From: an uncultured Acidimicrobiales bacterium
GTDB taxonomy: Bacteria; Actinomycetota; Acidimicrobiia; Acidimicrobiales; CADCSY01
Direction of reading: 5' to 3'
NCBI GenBank assembly: GCA_902805555.1
Contig: CADCSY010000120.1
Span: 23,572-87,571, forward strand
DNA length: 64,000 nt
Shown here piece by piece: positions 54,897-63,339 of this stretch; position 1 is the stretch's first letter; the number at the start of each line of letters is the position of its first letter. The position numbers and the translations under genes are program-made. The notes under the pieces were generated by a model. It worked only from the letters and a program-made list of their open reading frames with translations, was not told the DNA's origin and did not search any database.

Positions 54897-54902
54897 CGGC
54901 GT

Positions 54903-55035
54903 TGCCCCCGGCTGAGAGGCTGGGCGCCGAGGGCTTCGGGGTCCGGCGCACCTAGTAGCAAACGGCAGCTCGGACAGGCCCCTCCGGGGTTCCCTGGCGT
55001 CTCCGGGCTGCTGGTCCCAACGGTGCGCCGGGCTC
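54903..55035 (+). ncRNA. Candidate structured RNA or leader before the DUF4193 gene
   Basis: Nested helices can be drawn. P1 pairs 54943-54952 with 55022-55031 (CCGGCGCACC/GGTGCGCCGG, perfect). P2 pairs 54964-54973 with 55003-55012 (two G-U pairs). P3 is 54975-54982 with 54986-54996. Part of P1 (CGGCGC, 54944-54949) can instead pair with GCGCCG at 54924-54929, a mutually exclusive alternative typical of regulatory leaders. It matches no RNA family I can name. High GC makes chance helices easy, so covariation evidence is needed. Confidence 0.4.
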
Positions 55036-55037
55036 CA

Positions 55038-55125
55038 CCCTCCGCCTCGGATCGGGCGGCGGGAGGGCTGCGCGGCCCGTCCCGGGCTGCTCGCGCGAGC
55101 GGCGGAATGGATAGAGTCCCGCCGC
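55038..55125 (+). other. Additional hairpins upstream of the DUF4193 gene
   Basis: CCCTCC (55038-55043) pairs with GGAGGG (55062-55067); GCTCGCGCGAGC (55089-55100) is a perfect palindrome; GCGGCGG (55099-55105) pairs with CCGCCGC (55119-55125). The last loop holds a TAGAGT -10-like box (55112-55117). With the structured segment above, these fill most of the 344-base gap. Confidence 0.35.
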
Positions 55126-55171
55126 TGTTCGTCGAGACCCGCCCCCCGCCCCCGACAAGGAAGCGCTCGCC

Positions 55172-55699
55172 ATGCCCGAGGATCCTGAAGACGACGTCGT
55201 CGACGACGACCTCGAGGAGGGCGACGACGAGCTCGCCCCCGACGATCCCGACGCCCTCGACGTCGACGACCTCGACGAGGACGTCCTCGTGGTCGAGGAC
55301 GACCTCCTCGTCGACGACGACGTGGTCGACGACGTGGTCGACGACGATGTCGTGGCCGACGACGCCGACGAGACGGACGACCCCCTGGTCGACGCGGCCC
55401 GCCCGAAGAAGGCTGCAGCCGGCGCCGCCACCGACGACGACGACAGCGACGACGACGACGAGGAGCCCGATCCGGACGACGTCGAAGCAGACCTCGACAC
55501 GATCCTGAAGGACCGCCTCGTCGTCGCCGACGAGGAGGAGGACGAGGACGACGAGCCCCTCGACGCCGAGGACAAGGCGGAGACGGGCAAGGTGCGGCCC
55601 CGGGCCCCCGGTGAGTTCGTGTGCCAGTCGTGCTTCCTGGTGAAGCACCCGAGCCAGCTCGCCGACGAGGCCAACCAGCTCTGCCGCGACTGCGTGTAG
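55172..55699 (+). CDS. DUF4193 protein with long acidic N-terminus
   Basis: 175 residues. The first 140 are low-complexity Asp/Glu/Val (many DDV and DDD runs, a long disordered acidic tail). The C-terminal 35 hold the DUF4193 zinc motif: CQSC then CRDC (FVCQSCFLVKHPSQL, QLCRDC). DUF4193 proteins in mycobacteria are about 100 residues, so the acidic part is enlarged. ATG start with AAGGAAG about 8-10 bases upstream. Function unknown. Confidence 0.8.
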   Translation: MPEDPEDDVVDDDLEEGDDELAPDDPDALDVDDLDEDVLVVEDDLLVDDDVVDDVVDDDVVADDADETDDPLVDAARPKKAAAGAATDDDDSDDDDEEPDPDDVEADLDTILKDRLVVADEEEDEDDEPLDAEDKAETGKVRPRAPGEFVCQSCFLVKHPSQLADEANQLCRDCV

Positions 55700-55708
55700 C
55701 GGTCGGCG

Positions 55709-56146
55709 GTGGCCTACTCCTCGGTCGTGGTGGGCACGGACGGCTCGGTCACCGCCGAGCAGGCCGTGCGGGCCGCCGCCGGGCTGGCGGCCGGGGACGG
55801 GGCAGGCCTGCTCGTGGTGTCCGCCTACGCGCCCGACCCGCCTCCGCACGAGGCAGGGACGACCGCCGTGACGGCCCCGGACCACGGGCGGGTCATGGCC
55901 GAGCAGGCGGCTGCGCGCGGGAGGGTCCTCGCCGCCGAGGCCGGCGTCGACGGTGCCGCCGCCCGGGCCCAGGAGGGTGCAGCCAGCCGCGTCCTCCTCG
56001 AGGCAGCGCTGTCGGTGCACGCCGACTTGATCGTCGTCGGCTCCCAGGGGATGAGCGGCGCAGCCCGGTTCACCATCGGTTCGGTGGCCGGGGCGGTGAG
56101 CCACGAGGCCCCGTGCGACGTGCTCATCTTCCACACGACGGGCTGA
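55709..56146 (+). CDS. Universal stress protein (UspA family)
   Basis: 145 residues. Nucleotide-binding alpha/beta fold: VVVGTDGSVTAEQAVRAA at the start and VGSQGMSGAARFTIGSVAGAV near the end (GxxGxxxRxxxGSV phosphate loop), so it probably binds ATP. GTG start ten bases after the DUF4193 stop; likely cotranscribed with it. USPs respond to starvation, hypoxia or oxidative stress in actinobacteria. Confidence 0.9.
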   Translation: MAYSSVVVGTDGSVTAEQAVRAAAGLAAGDGAGLLVVSAYAPDPPPHEAGTTAVTAPDHGRVMAEQAAARGRVLAAEAGVDGAAARAQEGAASRVLLEAALSVHADLIVVGSQGMSGAARFTIGSVAGAVSHEAPCDVLIFHTTG

Positions 56147-56203
56147 GGACCTGAGGTGCCGACCGATTTTCGACGAACGGTGCTCCTGGGCGAACATCGG
56201 GGG

Positions 56204-56794
56204 GTGACCGACGAGAAGAACCCCGCCGATCGAGCAATCGAGCTGCTCCTGTTCGCGCCACTCGGCTTCGCCCTGTCGGCCCGGGAGCTGATGCCGCAGC
56301 TGGTGGAGCGGGGGCGCCAGCAGGTCACGGGGCAGGTCACGATGGCGAGGATGATCGGACAGTTCGCCGTGCAGCAGGGGACGGCGGAGGCGGAGAAGGC
56401 CTTCGAGCGAGCCCGCTCCCAGGCGCAGACGGCCCTCGAGCAGCTCGGTGTGCTCGACCAGGGTCGTCCGGCTCCCGCCGCCGCGCCGAGGCCCCCACGT
56501 CCCGCAGCGCCGACCGGGGGAGCCGGCCCCGACGGGTCGACGGGCCTCGCGGGGGACGCCCGGCCCGGACCCGAGCCCGGTCCCGACGTGAGCGGACCGG
56601 CCCCGGAGCCGGTGGCGAAGGCGGCGGGCGCAGACCTCGCCATCCCCGACTACGACTCGCTCTCGGCCTCCCAGGTGCTCCCTCGACTGTCGGCCCTCGA
56701 CGCCGACGAGCTGGAGGCGGTCCGCCTCCACGAGGTCGCGCACCGCAGCCGCAAGACGATCCTGAGCCGGGTCGCCCAGCTGCAGGGCTCGTAG
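56204..56794 (+). CDS. Conserved actinobacterial protein with C-terminal IPDYDSL motif
   Basis: About 196 residues. An N-terminal helical region (AIELLLFAPLGFALSARELM, then RQQVTGQVTMARMIGQF) is followed by a Pro/Ala linker and a conserved end, AIPDYDSLSASQVLPRLSAL then ELEAVRLHEVAHRSRKTILSR. This tail recurs in actinobacterial proteins I remember as hypothetical; function unknown. GTG at 56204 is favoured because the codons between 56156 and 56204 are AT-rich. TAG-GTG overlap with the acetyltransferase. Confidence 0.7.
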   Translation: MTDEKNPADRAIELLLFAPLGFALSARELMPQLVERGRQQVTGQVTMARMIGQFAVQQGTAEAEKAFERARSQAQTALEQLGVLDQGRPAPAAAPRPPRPAAPTGGAGPDGSTGLAGDARPGPEPGPDVSGPAPEPVAKAAGADLAIPDYDSLSASQVLPRLSALDADELEAVRLHEVAHRSRKTILSRVAQLQGS

Positions 56795-57315
56795 TGGAGG
56801 GAGCCCGACCGGCGACCGCCGAGGACGTCGCGCGCCTGGCCGAGCTGACGGCCCACGCGGTGGCCGAGCAGGTGGACGGCCGCGGGGGGCGGGTGTGGTC
56901 GCAGCGCGAGGCCCGCGGCGTCCCCGCCCACGCCAGCCTCGGAGCCGCCGTGTCCGACCCCGCACGGCTGGTCCTGGCGGGCACGATCGACGGCACCGTC
57001 ATCGGGTACCTCGTCGCCCGGACCGAGCCGCTCGCCGACGGGACGCTCCTGGGCGTGGTCACCGACATCTTCGTCGAGCCCGGCGCGCGGGGCGTGGGCG
57101 TCGGGGAGGTCATGGTCGAGGAGGCGATCTCGTGGTGCACCGAGCGCGGCTGCGTGGGCATCGACGCGCTCGCCCTGCCCGGCAACCGGGAGACCAAGAA
57201 CTTCTTCGAGACGTTCGGCTTCAAGGCCCGCGCCCTGGTCGTGCACCGCAGCCTGGTCGACCCCCCTGCACCCCCACGGGTCCCGCCGTCGGCCGTCGTG
57301 GCCGACATCGGCTGA
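56794..57315 (+). CDS. GNAT-family N-acetyltransferase
   Basis: 173 residues. Acetyl-CoA site GARGVGVGEVMVEEAISW (R/QxxGxG/A region), preceded by VVTDIFVEPG. A C-terminal extension (from about 150) is Pro-rich. GTG start overlaps the upstream TAG by one base, and NUDIX follows nine bases after its stop. Acceptor substrate unknown. Confidence 0.88.
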   Translation: MEGARPATAEDVARLAELTAHAVAEQVDGRGGRVWSQREARGVPAHASLGAAVSDPARLVLAGTIDGTVIGYLVARTEPLADGTLLGVVTDIFVEPGARGVGVGEVMVEEAISWCTERGCVGIDALALPGNRETKNFFETFGFKARALVVHRSLVDPPAPPRVPPSAVVADIG

Positions 57316-57324
57316 CACTGGGCG

Positions 57325-57717
57325 GTGCCCCGACCCGAGGTGTGCGTCGGCGCGGTCGTCGTCCACGACGGGAGGATCCTGCTCGTGCGACGGGCCCGCG
57401 GACCCGGGGCGGGGGAGTGGTCTGTCCCCGGCGGACGGGTCGAGGCCGGCGAGGCGCTGGCCGAAGCCGTCCTGCGCGAGCTGCGGGAGGAGACGGGGCT
57501 CGCCGGCGTCTGCGGTCCGCTGCTCGACTGGGTGGAGCTCATCGACGACGACCACCACTTCGTCATCCTCGACTTCACCGTCACCCCGCTCGGGGCGATG
57601 GCGCCGGTGGCCGGTGACGACGCGGCCGAGGCGGCGTGGGTCCCGCTGCACGAGGTGGTGTCGCTTCCGCTCGTGGGCGGGCTGGCCGAGCTCCTCCACG
57701 AGCACGGCGTCCTCTGA
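57325..57717 (+). CDS. NUDIX hydrolase
   Basis: 130 residues. The full Nudix box G(x5)E(x7)REUxEExGU is present: [20 protein letters not shown] then ETGL. The family cleaves nucleoside diphosphates linked to other groups, including damaged nucleotides. Substrate unknown. GTG start; probably last gene of the USP-to-NUDIX run. Convergent with the enoyl-CoA hydratase gene three bases away. Confidence 0.9.
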   Translation: MPRPEVCVGAVVVHDGRILLVRRARGPGAGEWSVPGGRVEAGEALAEAVLRELREETGLAGVCGPLLDWVELIDDDHHFVILDFTVTPLGAMAPVAGDDAAEAAWVPLHEVVSLPLVGGLAELLHEHGVL

Positions 57718-57720
57718 CGG

Positions 57721-58482
57721 CTAGCGGCCCTTCCACTCCGGAGGTCGCTTCTCGATGAAGGCCTTCGGGCCCTCGGCGAAGTCCTCCGTCTGCACGACCC
57801 GGCCGAACGCCTCGTTGGTGAGCCGCCACGCCGTCTCGTCGTCGGCCATGGCGCCCGCCAGGACCACCGAGCGGCTCTCGCGCACCGCCACCGGCGCGTT
57901 GACGCAGATGCGCTCGGCCAGGGCCACCGCTGCCTCCACCGCCTGGCCCGGCTCCACCAGCTGGTTCACGAAGCCGAGGTCGTACGCCCGCTGCGCGTCG
58001 ATGGGGTCACCGGTGAGCACGAGCTCCATGGCCACGGCGGTGGGCAGGGCCCGGGGGAGGCGGAACAGCCCCCCGGCGCCGGCCACGAGGGAGCGCTTGA
58101 CCTCCGGGAGGCCGAAGCGGGCCCCGGTGGAGGCCACCACCATGTCGCACGACAGGACGATCTCGCAGCCCCCGGCGAGCGCAGGCCCGTCGACAGCGGC
58201 GATCACCGGCTTGGTCCGCTCCCGCTGGGCGATGCCGGCGAAGCCGCCCTTCTTCGTGTTCAGGGCTGCGGCCTGCCCGGTGGCGATGGCCTTGAGGTCC
58301 GCCCCTGCGGAGAAGACGGGGCCCGCCCCGGTCAGGACGGCGACCCAGGTGTCGGCGTCGTCCTCGAAGCGGTCGAGCGCCGACTCCATCCCCGAGGCCA
58401 CGTCGCCGTTCACCGCGTTGCGCGCCTCGGGGCGGTTGATGGTGAGGACGGCGACCCGACCCCGCTGCTCGTAGTCGATCAT
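57721..58482 (-). CDS. Enoyl-CoA hydratase/isomerase family protein
   Basis: 253-residue crotonase-fold enzyme of fatty-acid or related acyl-CoA metabolism. Oxyanion-hole loops in SAGADLKAI and GPALAGGCEIVL; Glu in GLPEVKRSL and the Glu of GGCEI are at catalytic positions of the family. ATG start. Minus-strand TAGGGT (plus complement 58489-58494) ends six bases upstream. The reaction (hydration, isomerisation or other) cannot be fixed. Confidence 0.9.
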   Translation of the reverse strand: MIDYEQRGRVAVLTINRPEARNAVNGDVASGMESALDRFEDDADTWVAVLTGAGPVFSAGADLKAIATGQAAALNTKKGGFAGIAQRERTKPVIAAVDGPALAGGCEIVLSCDMVVASTGARFGLPEVKRSLVAGAGGLFRLPRALPTAVAMELVLTGDPIDAQRAYDLGFVNQLVEPGQAVEAAVALAERICVNAPVAVRESRSVVLAGAMADDETAWRLTNEAFGRVVQTEDFAEGPKAFIEKRPPEWKGR

Positions 58483-58526
58483 GGCGGCACCCTAGTGGTG
58501 GGCCCACCGCTGCCGTCCCGGTCCGG

Positions 58527-59597
58527 TCAGGTCGGACCGCCGGGGACGGCTCCCGACGACCCGCCCACCCCGGTGGCCAGCTCGTGCGACCTGAGCGGAC
58601 CGCTGCTCGCACCGGAGAGGGGCGGGGTGTCCCCGTCGGCGCCCTCCACCATGCCCGTGACCAGCTCGTCGAGCGTGCTCTCGGAGGAGCGGGTCGGCAC
58701 CCAACCGAGCTCCCGGCGGATGCGGGCGGTGTCGAGCAGCGGCGTGCGCAGCACGATGTCGACCCAGCCCGGGTCGGCCGGCTGCAGCCGGAGGCGCCAC
58801 GTGAGGTCGGCAGCCGTGCGCAGCAGGCCGGCGGGGACCGGCACGGGTCGTGCGCCGAGGATCCTCCCGAGGGCAGCTGCGTCGACCACCGGCTCGGCGG
58901 CGACGTTGTAGGCCCCACGGGCCCCGCCGTCCTTGACCGCCAGGTGGAACGCGGTCGCGCAGTCGCTGCTGTGGACCACCTGGAACCGGAGGTCGGGGTG
59001 GTCGGGCACCACCGGCAGAGCGGCCCGCAGCAGGCGGTTGGGGAGGAACGGGCCCAGGAAGAGCCGCCTGACCTCGGTCGCAGCTGCCCGCTGCAGCACG
59101 AGCGACGGCCGCAGCCTGACCACGCGGGTCGACGGGTGCTCGGCCTCGTACAGCTCCATGAGCCGCTCGGTGTAGGCCTTCGCCCGGGCGTAGGGCGACG
59201 TCGGGATGCCGTCGGTCGGCCACGACTCGTCGACCAGCTCCTTGGGCCCAGGGCGGTAGGCGGCGAGGGACGAGGCGTGGACGACGGCCGCGACACCGGC
59301 CGCATCGCACGCCGCCAGGAGGCGCTCGGTCCCCACCACGTTGGCCCGCCACAGCACGACCTCGTCGTGGGAGGGCTGGATCAGCCACGCGAGGTGGACG
59401 ACGGCGGCAGCGCCACCCAGAGCCGAGGTCACGTCGTCGCTGGCGAGGTCCGCTGCCACCCAGGTCACGTCGTCGTCGGCGTCTTGCGGCCGCCGCCGGG
59501 CGATGCCGACGATCTCGTCGACATCAGGGTCCGCACGCAGCGCCGCCAGCACCTGGGAGCCGATGTTCCCCGACGCTCCGGTCACCACCACCTTCAT
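58527..59597 (-). CDS. NAD-dependent epimerase/dehydratase (extended SDR)
   Basis: 356 residues. Rossmann GASGNIGS at 7-14 and the catalytic YARAK (YxxxK) with ASS upstream. The fold suits nucleotide-sugar epimerases or other extended SDRs. The C-terminal 50 residues are low complexity, unusual for the family. ATG start. Downstream of UdgX on the same strand with about 97 bases between. Substrate unknown. Confidence 0.88.
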   Translation of the reverse strand: MKVVVTGASGNIGSQVLAALRADPDVDEIVGIARRRPQDADDDVTWVAADLASDDVTSALGGAAAVVHLAWLIQPSHDEVVLWRANVVGTERLLAACDAAGVAAVVHASSLAAYRPGPKELVDESWPTDGIPTSPYARAKAYTERLMELYEAEHPSTRVVRLRPSLVLQRAAATEVRRLFLGPFLPNRLLRAALPVVPDHPDLRFQVVHSSDCATAFHLAVKDGGARGAYNVAAEPVVDAAALGRILGARPVPVPAGLLRTAADLTWRLRLQPADPGWVDIVLRTPLLDTARIRRELGWVPTRSSESTLDELVTGMVEGADGDTPPLSGASSGPLRSHELATGVGGSSGAVPGGPT

Positions 59598-59694
59598 CGT
59601 GCGACCACCCGATCGGGACGTGGGAACAGGGGCACGAGCATGGGTCCGCCGCTACCCACGGTCCCGTGCGGTGATGCCTGCCCCACGCCCCATC

Positions 59695-60333
59695 TCACCC
59701 GGCCAGCGCAGGCGGGATCAGGCTGAGGTCGGCCACGAGCCCGTCGAAGGCCTCGACCCGGGCCGCCTCGTCCACCGAGCGCAGCACGGCCGACGGGTGG
59801 ATGGTGGCCAGGGCCCGGGGCGCGAGGTCGCTCGACAGCCACCTGCCGCGGTCCCTCGTCACCCGGACCTCGTTGCCGAGCAGGGACGCAGCGGCAGTGG
59901 CGCCGAGGCAGACGACGATCTCGGGTGCCACCGCCTCCAGCTCGGCCTCGAGCCACGGGCGACAGGCGGTGACCTCTGCGGCGTTCGGCTTCTGGTGCAG
60001 CCGCACCTTCCCGTTGCCCTTGCGGGTCCACTTGAAGTGCTTGACGGCGTTGGTGACGTAGGCCTCGCTCCGGTCGACGCCGGCCGCCGCCAGCGCCTCG
60101 TCGAGCAGCCGACCAGCGGGACCGACGAAGGGGGCGCCGGCCAGGTCCTCCTTGTCGCCAGGCTGCTCACCGACCAGCAGCACCCTGGCCCCCGCCGCCC
60201 CCTCGCCGAAGACCGTCTGGGTGGCGTCGGCGTAGAGCGGGCAGGCGGTGCAGCCCGAGGCTGCCTCCCGCAGGTCGTCGAGGGAGCCTCCGGCCGGGAC
60301 GAAGAGGGACGCTGTCGGGCGCTGTCGGACCAT
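59695..60333 (-). CDS. udgX: UdgX-type uracil-DNA glycosylase
   Basis: 212 residues. Iron-sulfur family 4-like glycosylase: Cys28 and Cys31 (CTAC), with two later Cys (TACRPW and VVCLG) completing the cluster. Motif A reads GEQPGDKED, the E-containing form characteristic of UdgX. His113 in KVRLHQKP lies where UdgX forms a covalent bond with the abasic site after uracil removal; the usual KRRIH is changed to KVRLH. ATG start. Near-TANNNT box (TAGGAC) six bases upstream on the minus strand. Confidence 0.92.
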   Translation of the reverse strand: MVRQRPTASLFVPAGGSLDDLREAASGCTACPLYADATQTVFGEGAAGARVLLVGEQPGDKEDLAGAPFVGPAGRLLDEALAAAGVDRSEAYVTNAVKHFKWTRKGNGKVRLHQKPNAAEVTACRPWLEAELEAVAPEIVVCLGATAAASLLGNEVRVTRDRGRWLSSDLAPRALATIHPSAVLRSVDEAARVEAFDGLVADLSLIPPALAG

Positions 60334-60367
60334 GACGCCGTCCTACCCGCCTGCGCACGGCGGCACC

Positions 60368-63154
60368 TCAGGTGGTGCCGGCGTCCTCCGGGGGGCGTCC
60401 ACCCTCCTGCTCGGCGGCCACGGTTCCGACGCCGCTGTTGGGCGCATCCTCGACCGCTGGGTCGGCGGGTGGCTCGAACGGTCCGGAAGCCGCCTGGCTG
60501 ACCACTGCGTCGAGCTCGGCTGCCTGCTCGGCCACCCGAGCCTGCTCCTCGCCGCCGCCGGGGTCGGCGGCGGGCGCCGTCTCGCCACCGCCGCGCTGGG
60601 CTGCCACGGTGCCGACGCCGCTGTTGGGCGCGTCCTCGACCGGGGGGTCGGCGGGGGGCTCGAACGGTCCCGAGGCGGCTTGGCTGACCATCGTGTCCAG
60701 CTCGGCTGCCCGCTCGGCCGCCGGCGCCTGCTCCTCCTCGAGGCCGGGGTCGGCAGTCGGTGCCGGATCGGGGAGCGACGAGTCGGAGGGACCGGAGGCG
60801 AGCACGTCGCCAGCCTCACCCGACGCCGACGCCACGAGCGGGTCGGGCTCCACCGGGGCCGTCGGGGGAGCGGTGGCGTCGGGCTCCGCCGCAGGGGCAG
60901 CCGCGGGTGCAGGTGTCGGAGCGGGGTCGGCGAGCACCGGGGCATCGAAGGCGGCCGCGACGGGCGCCGCCTGCGCCGACCCGGCACCCAGCTCGGCTGC
61001 ACGCTCCTGGGCCACCTCGTCCACCCCGACCGCAGCCGCCGGCTCGGCCCCTGCCGGCACCGTCGGCACTCCGTCCTCGGGCTCGCCGGCCGCCGACGGG
61101 GCGTCGAAGGCGGCGGCCGCGATCACCGCTGTCGCCTCGGGCTCCGGGCCGTCGGTGAGGGTGAGGGCGGCGTCGAGGGCCACGTCGGGTGGGCCGGAGG
61201 AGCCTTCCGGGGGCGCCTCCGCCGCAGCCCGGATGCCCCCTTCCGGGGTCGTCTGGTCCTGGGGTGCGTCTTGGGGAGCCGCCTCCGGGCGCGTCTCGTC
61301 GGACGGCTCGGCGCCGGTGGCCGGGGGGAGCTGCCCGCCGGCGGAGGAGGGATCGAAGGCGGCAGCGGCGATCCCCGCCGTGGCCTCCGGCCCCGGACCG
61401 TCAGTGAGGGTCAGCGCCGCATCGAGGGCCACCTCGGCTTCCGGGGCGTCCGCAACGAACGGCTCGGGACCCGCCGGTTCGGGAGCGGCCCCGGACCCGG
61501 CGTCGGGCGAGCCCGTCGGGGCGGGGCTGCTCGACGCGCCTTCGGCCGACGCGCCTTCGGTAGGTGCAGGCTGCTCGCCGCCGGTCGGCGCGACGGGCTC
61601 GAGGTCGGCGGGCGTCGCCGCCGGCGTGCCCACCGAGGCCGCGGGCTCCGCAGCGCCGGTGGCGCTCGGCGGGGTCAGGGGCGTCGTCGGGTCGGGCGAG
61701 GTCCGCTCTGCAGGGGGCGGGGGCGGCACCGGCGCCGAACCGGGGAGGGTCGCACCGATCTGGCGCCCGGGGGGCGGCGGGATCCGCTTGGCCGGCGGCA
61801 CCGGGGGACCGCCGGGTCGGCCGGGGACAGGAACGGTGGCGCCTCGGGGACCGCCGGCACGGGACAGGTTGGGGTTGCGCCCTGCGGCCTTCGTCGGCCG
61901 CTTCGGCCCCTTGGCGGTGTCGGCAGGGGGTTCGATGCCGAACAGCACGGCGATGGCGGGTGTCCGCCCGGCGTGCTTGCGCACGGCGACGAGCAGCTCC
62001 TCCGTCGGCTCGGGGGGCACGCCCGCGGGGGCGACGCTGCGGCGGATGGGGGAGTAGGCCACCGCGTCGAGCACGGTCGCCCAGCGGTCGGACGCGATGT
62101 CGGCGCTGAGGGCCCCGTTGGCGGCCTCGGTGAGCCGGACCGTCAGCTCGGCCGGGAACGTGTTGCCGGGCTCGGGCGGTCGCGAGCTCAGCCGCAGGGC
62201 CCGCACGACCCGGCCGCCCGCCAGGGATGCCTCGATGTCGCTGAGCCAACCTCGCTGCTCGGACTCCGTCCGCTGCTCGAGCATCGACTTGAGCTCCGCC
62301 GCCAGCTCCCGAGTCGACTCGTCACGGGCGACGTCGTCCGCGGTCGAGACCACGGAGCGCAGATCGCGCAGCGCGAGCTCCTCGCCGGTGGCCCTGGCTG
62401 CCTCGGCGCGGTCGAGCCAGTCGGCGACCCGGGCCCTGGTGACGAGCTGCTCGGCGATCCCGAGCACGGTGTCGACCGGCACCTCGAGCCCGTCCTCGGC
62501 CTTGGCCTTGGCGTTCTGCTCCTCGACGGCGATGCGCACCGCAGGCATGCCGCCTCGCAGGAGCTGCTCGGCGATGGGCTGCTGCTCAGGCGACAGCGAC
62601 GCCAGGAGCGCCTCGCGGTGGACCCGCTGGGGCCGCAGCTTCTTCGCCTTCGGCTTGGGGGCTGGGGGCGCCGGGCGGGGCGGCCGGGAGGAGCGGTCGG
62701 GCCGGTCGCCACCGGGGCGGGGTCCCCGGTCACCCTCAACTCGGGACGGCCCGCCCGGGCGACCGCCGGGGCGCCCACCGGGGCCGCCGGCACCACCGGG
62801 ACGCGGACCCCGGTCGTCGCGACCCCGTCGAGGCCGGTCGTCCTCACCCCGCTCGGCTCGCTCACGGGCCTTGCCGGTGAGGCTCGAGGTGATCGGCGTG
62901 AACGTCTGTTCGGGGCCGCGCACCTCGATGCGCTCCGGCTCACGTCGCGCACCCTTCGGCGCCTGCACCGACGTGACCGTGATGCCCTCGATGTCGAAGT
63001 CGGCCTCGGCCCGCACCACGTCGCCCACCCGGGCGCCTTCGTAGAGCAGGGCTGCGTCGAGGACGCCCTTGGGCTGCCGGGCGCCGGCTGCCCTCCAGGA
63101 CCAGGTGCCGTCACCGCGGTCGCTGGTGAGCTCGACGTCGATCCTCCGAGACAT
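60368..63154 (-). CDS. Large repeat-bearing protein, function unknown
   Basis: 928 residues. Residues 1-75 look like a small beta-barrel (VGDVVRAEADFDIEGITVTS), 100-165 form an Arg/Gly/Pro-rich linker, and about 170-430 form a conserved helical domain. The rest is Pro/Ala/Glu low complexity with two internal repeats. About 40 residues (AELDTMVSQAASGPFEPPAD and what follows) recur 62 residues apart. About 26 residues (ALDAALTLTDGPGPEAT) recur 83 apart. An N-terminal OB/TRAM-like fold plus RG-rich linker suggests nucleic-acid or ribosome binding, but this is inference. ATG start nine bases after a TAGGTT box. Confidence 0.75.
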   Translation of the reverse strand: MSRRIDVELTSDRGDGTWSWRAAGARQPKGVLDAALLYEGARVGDVVRAEADFDIEGITVTSVQAPKGARREPERIEVRGPEQTFTPITSSLTGKARERAERGEDDRPRRGRDDRGPRPGGAGGPGGRPGGRPGGPSRVEGDRGPRPGGDRPDRSSRPPRPAPPAPKPKAKKLRPQRVHREALLASLSPEQQPIAEQLLRGGMPAVRIAVEEQNAKAKAEDGLEVPVDTVLGIAEQLVTRARVADWLDRAEAARATGEELALRDLRSVVSTADDVARDESTRELAAELKSMLEQRTESEQRGWLSDIEASLAGGRVVRALRLSSRPPEPGNTFPAELTVRLTEAANGALSADIASDRWATVLDAVAYSPIRRSVAPAGVPPEPTEELLVAVRKHAGRTPAIAVLFGIEPPADTAKGPKRPTKAAGRNPNLSRAGGPRGATVPVPGRPGGPPVPPAKRIPPPPGRQIGATLPGSAPVPPPPPAERTSPDPTTPLTPPSATGAAEPAASVGTPAATPADLEPVAPTGGEQPAPTEGASAEGASSSPAPTGSPDAGSGAAPEPAGPEPFVADAPEAEVALDAALTLTDGPGPEATAGIAAAAFDPSSAGGQLPPATGAEPSDETRPEAAPQDAPQDQTTPEGGIRAAAEAPPEGSSGPPDVALDAALTLTDGPEPEATAVIAAAAFDAPSAAGEPEDGVPTVPAGAEPAAAVGVDEVAQERAAELGAGSAQAAPVAAAFDAPVLADPAPTPAPAAAPAAEPDATAPPTAPVEPDPLVASASGEAGDVLASGPSDSSLPDPAPTADPGLEEEQAPAAERAAELDTMVSQAASGPFEPPADPPVEDAPNSGVGTVAAQRGGGETAPAADPGGGEEQARVAEQAAELDAVVSQAASGPFEPPADPAVEDAPNSGVGTVAAEQEGGRPPEDAGTT
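60410..60716. repeat. Direct DNA repeat inside the 928-residue gene
   Basis: Two copies of about 120 bases, offset by 186 bases, encode the AELDxxVSQAASGPFEPPAD repeat. A second, weaker pair lies near 61102 and 61351, offset by 249 bases. Both offsets are multiples of three, so the repeats expand the protein in frame. Confidence 0.75.
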
Positions 63155-63333
63155 AAGGCGGCCAACCTAGCCCTCGGGCCGCCTGCGGCCTGACCGGTTG
63201 CGCACGTCGGCGGCCCCCGAGCCGTCCCTCGGGAGAGCCGTCGAACCGGCGGTTGAAGCGGCCGCCAGGCCCCATCCAAACCGTCACCTCGCACGCAGTG
63301 CAGGCCCGCAGCCCGTGCTCGCCTGCACCGGGC

Positions 63334-63339
63334 TACTTT
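63334..63339 (+). promoter_or_regulatory. -10 box of a probable leaderless promoter
   Basis: TACTTT ends seven bases before the GTG at 63347 and overlaps the palindrome. Confidence 0.5.

Noticed and set aside
54901-54960. TPP riboswitch suggested by a CTGAGA at 54912-54917
   Set aside because: The second conserved TPP block (CTTTGAACCTGAT-like and the ATGCCAGCG part) is absent, and the downstream gene is not a thiamine gene.
54903-55171. RNase P RNA, SRP RNA, tmRNA or c-di-AMP riboswitch in the DUF4193 leader
   Set aside because: None of the universally conserved blocks (GAGGAAAGTC, GGTCAGGTCCGGAAGG, the tmRNA ends, GGTTGCCGAAT) is present.
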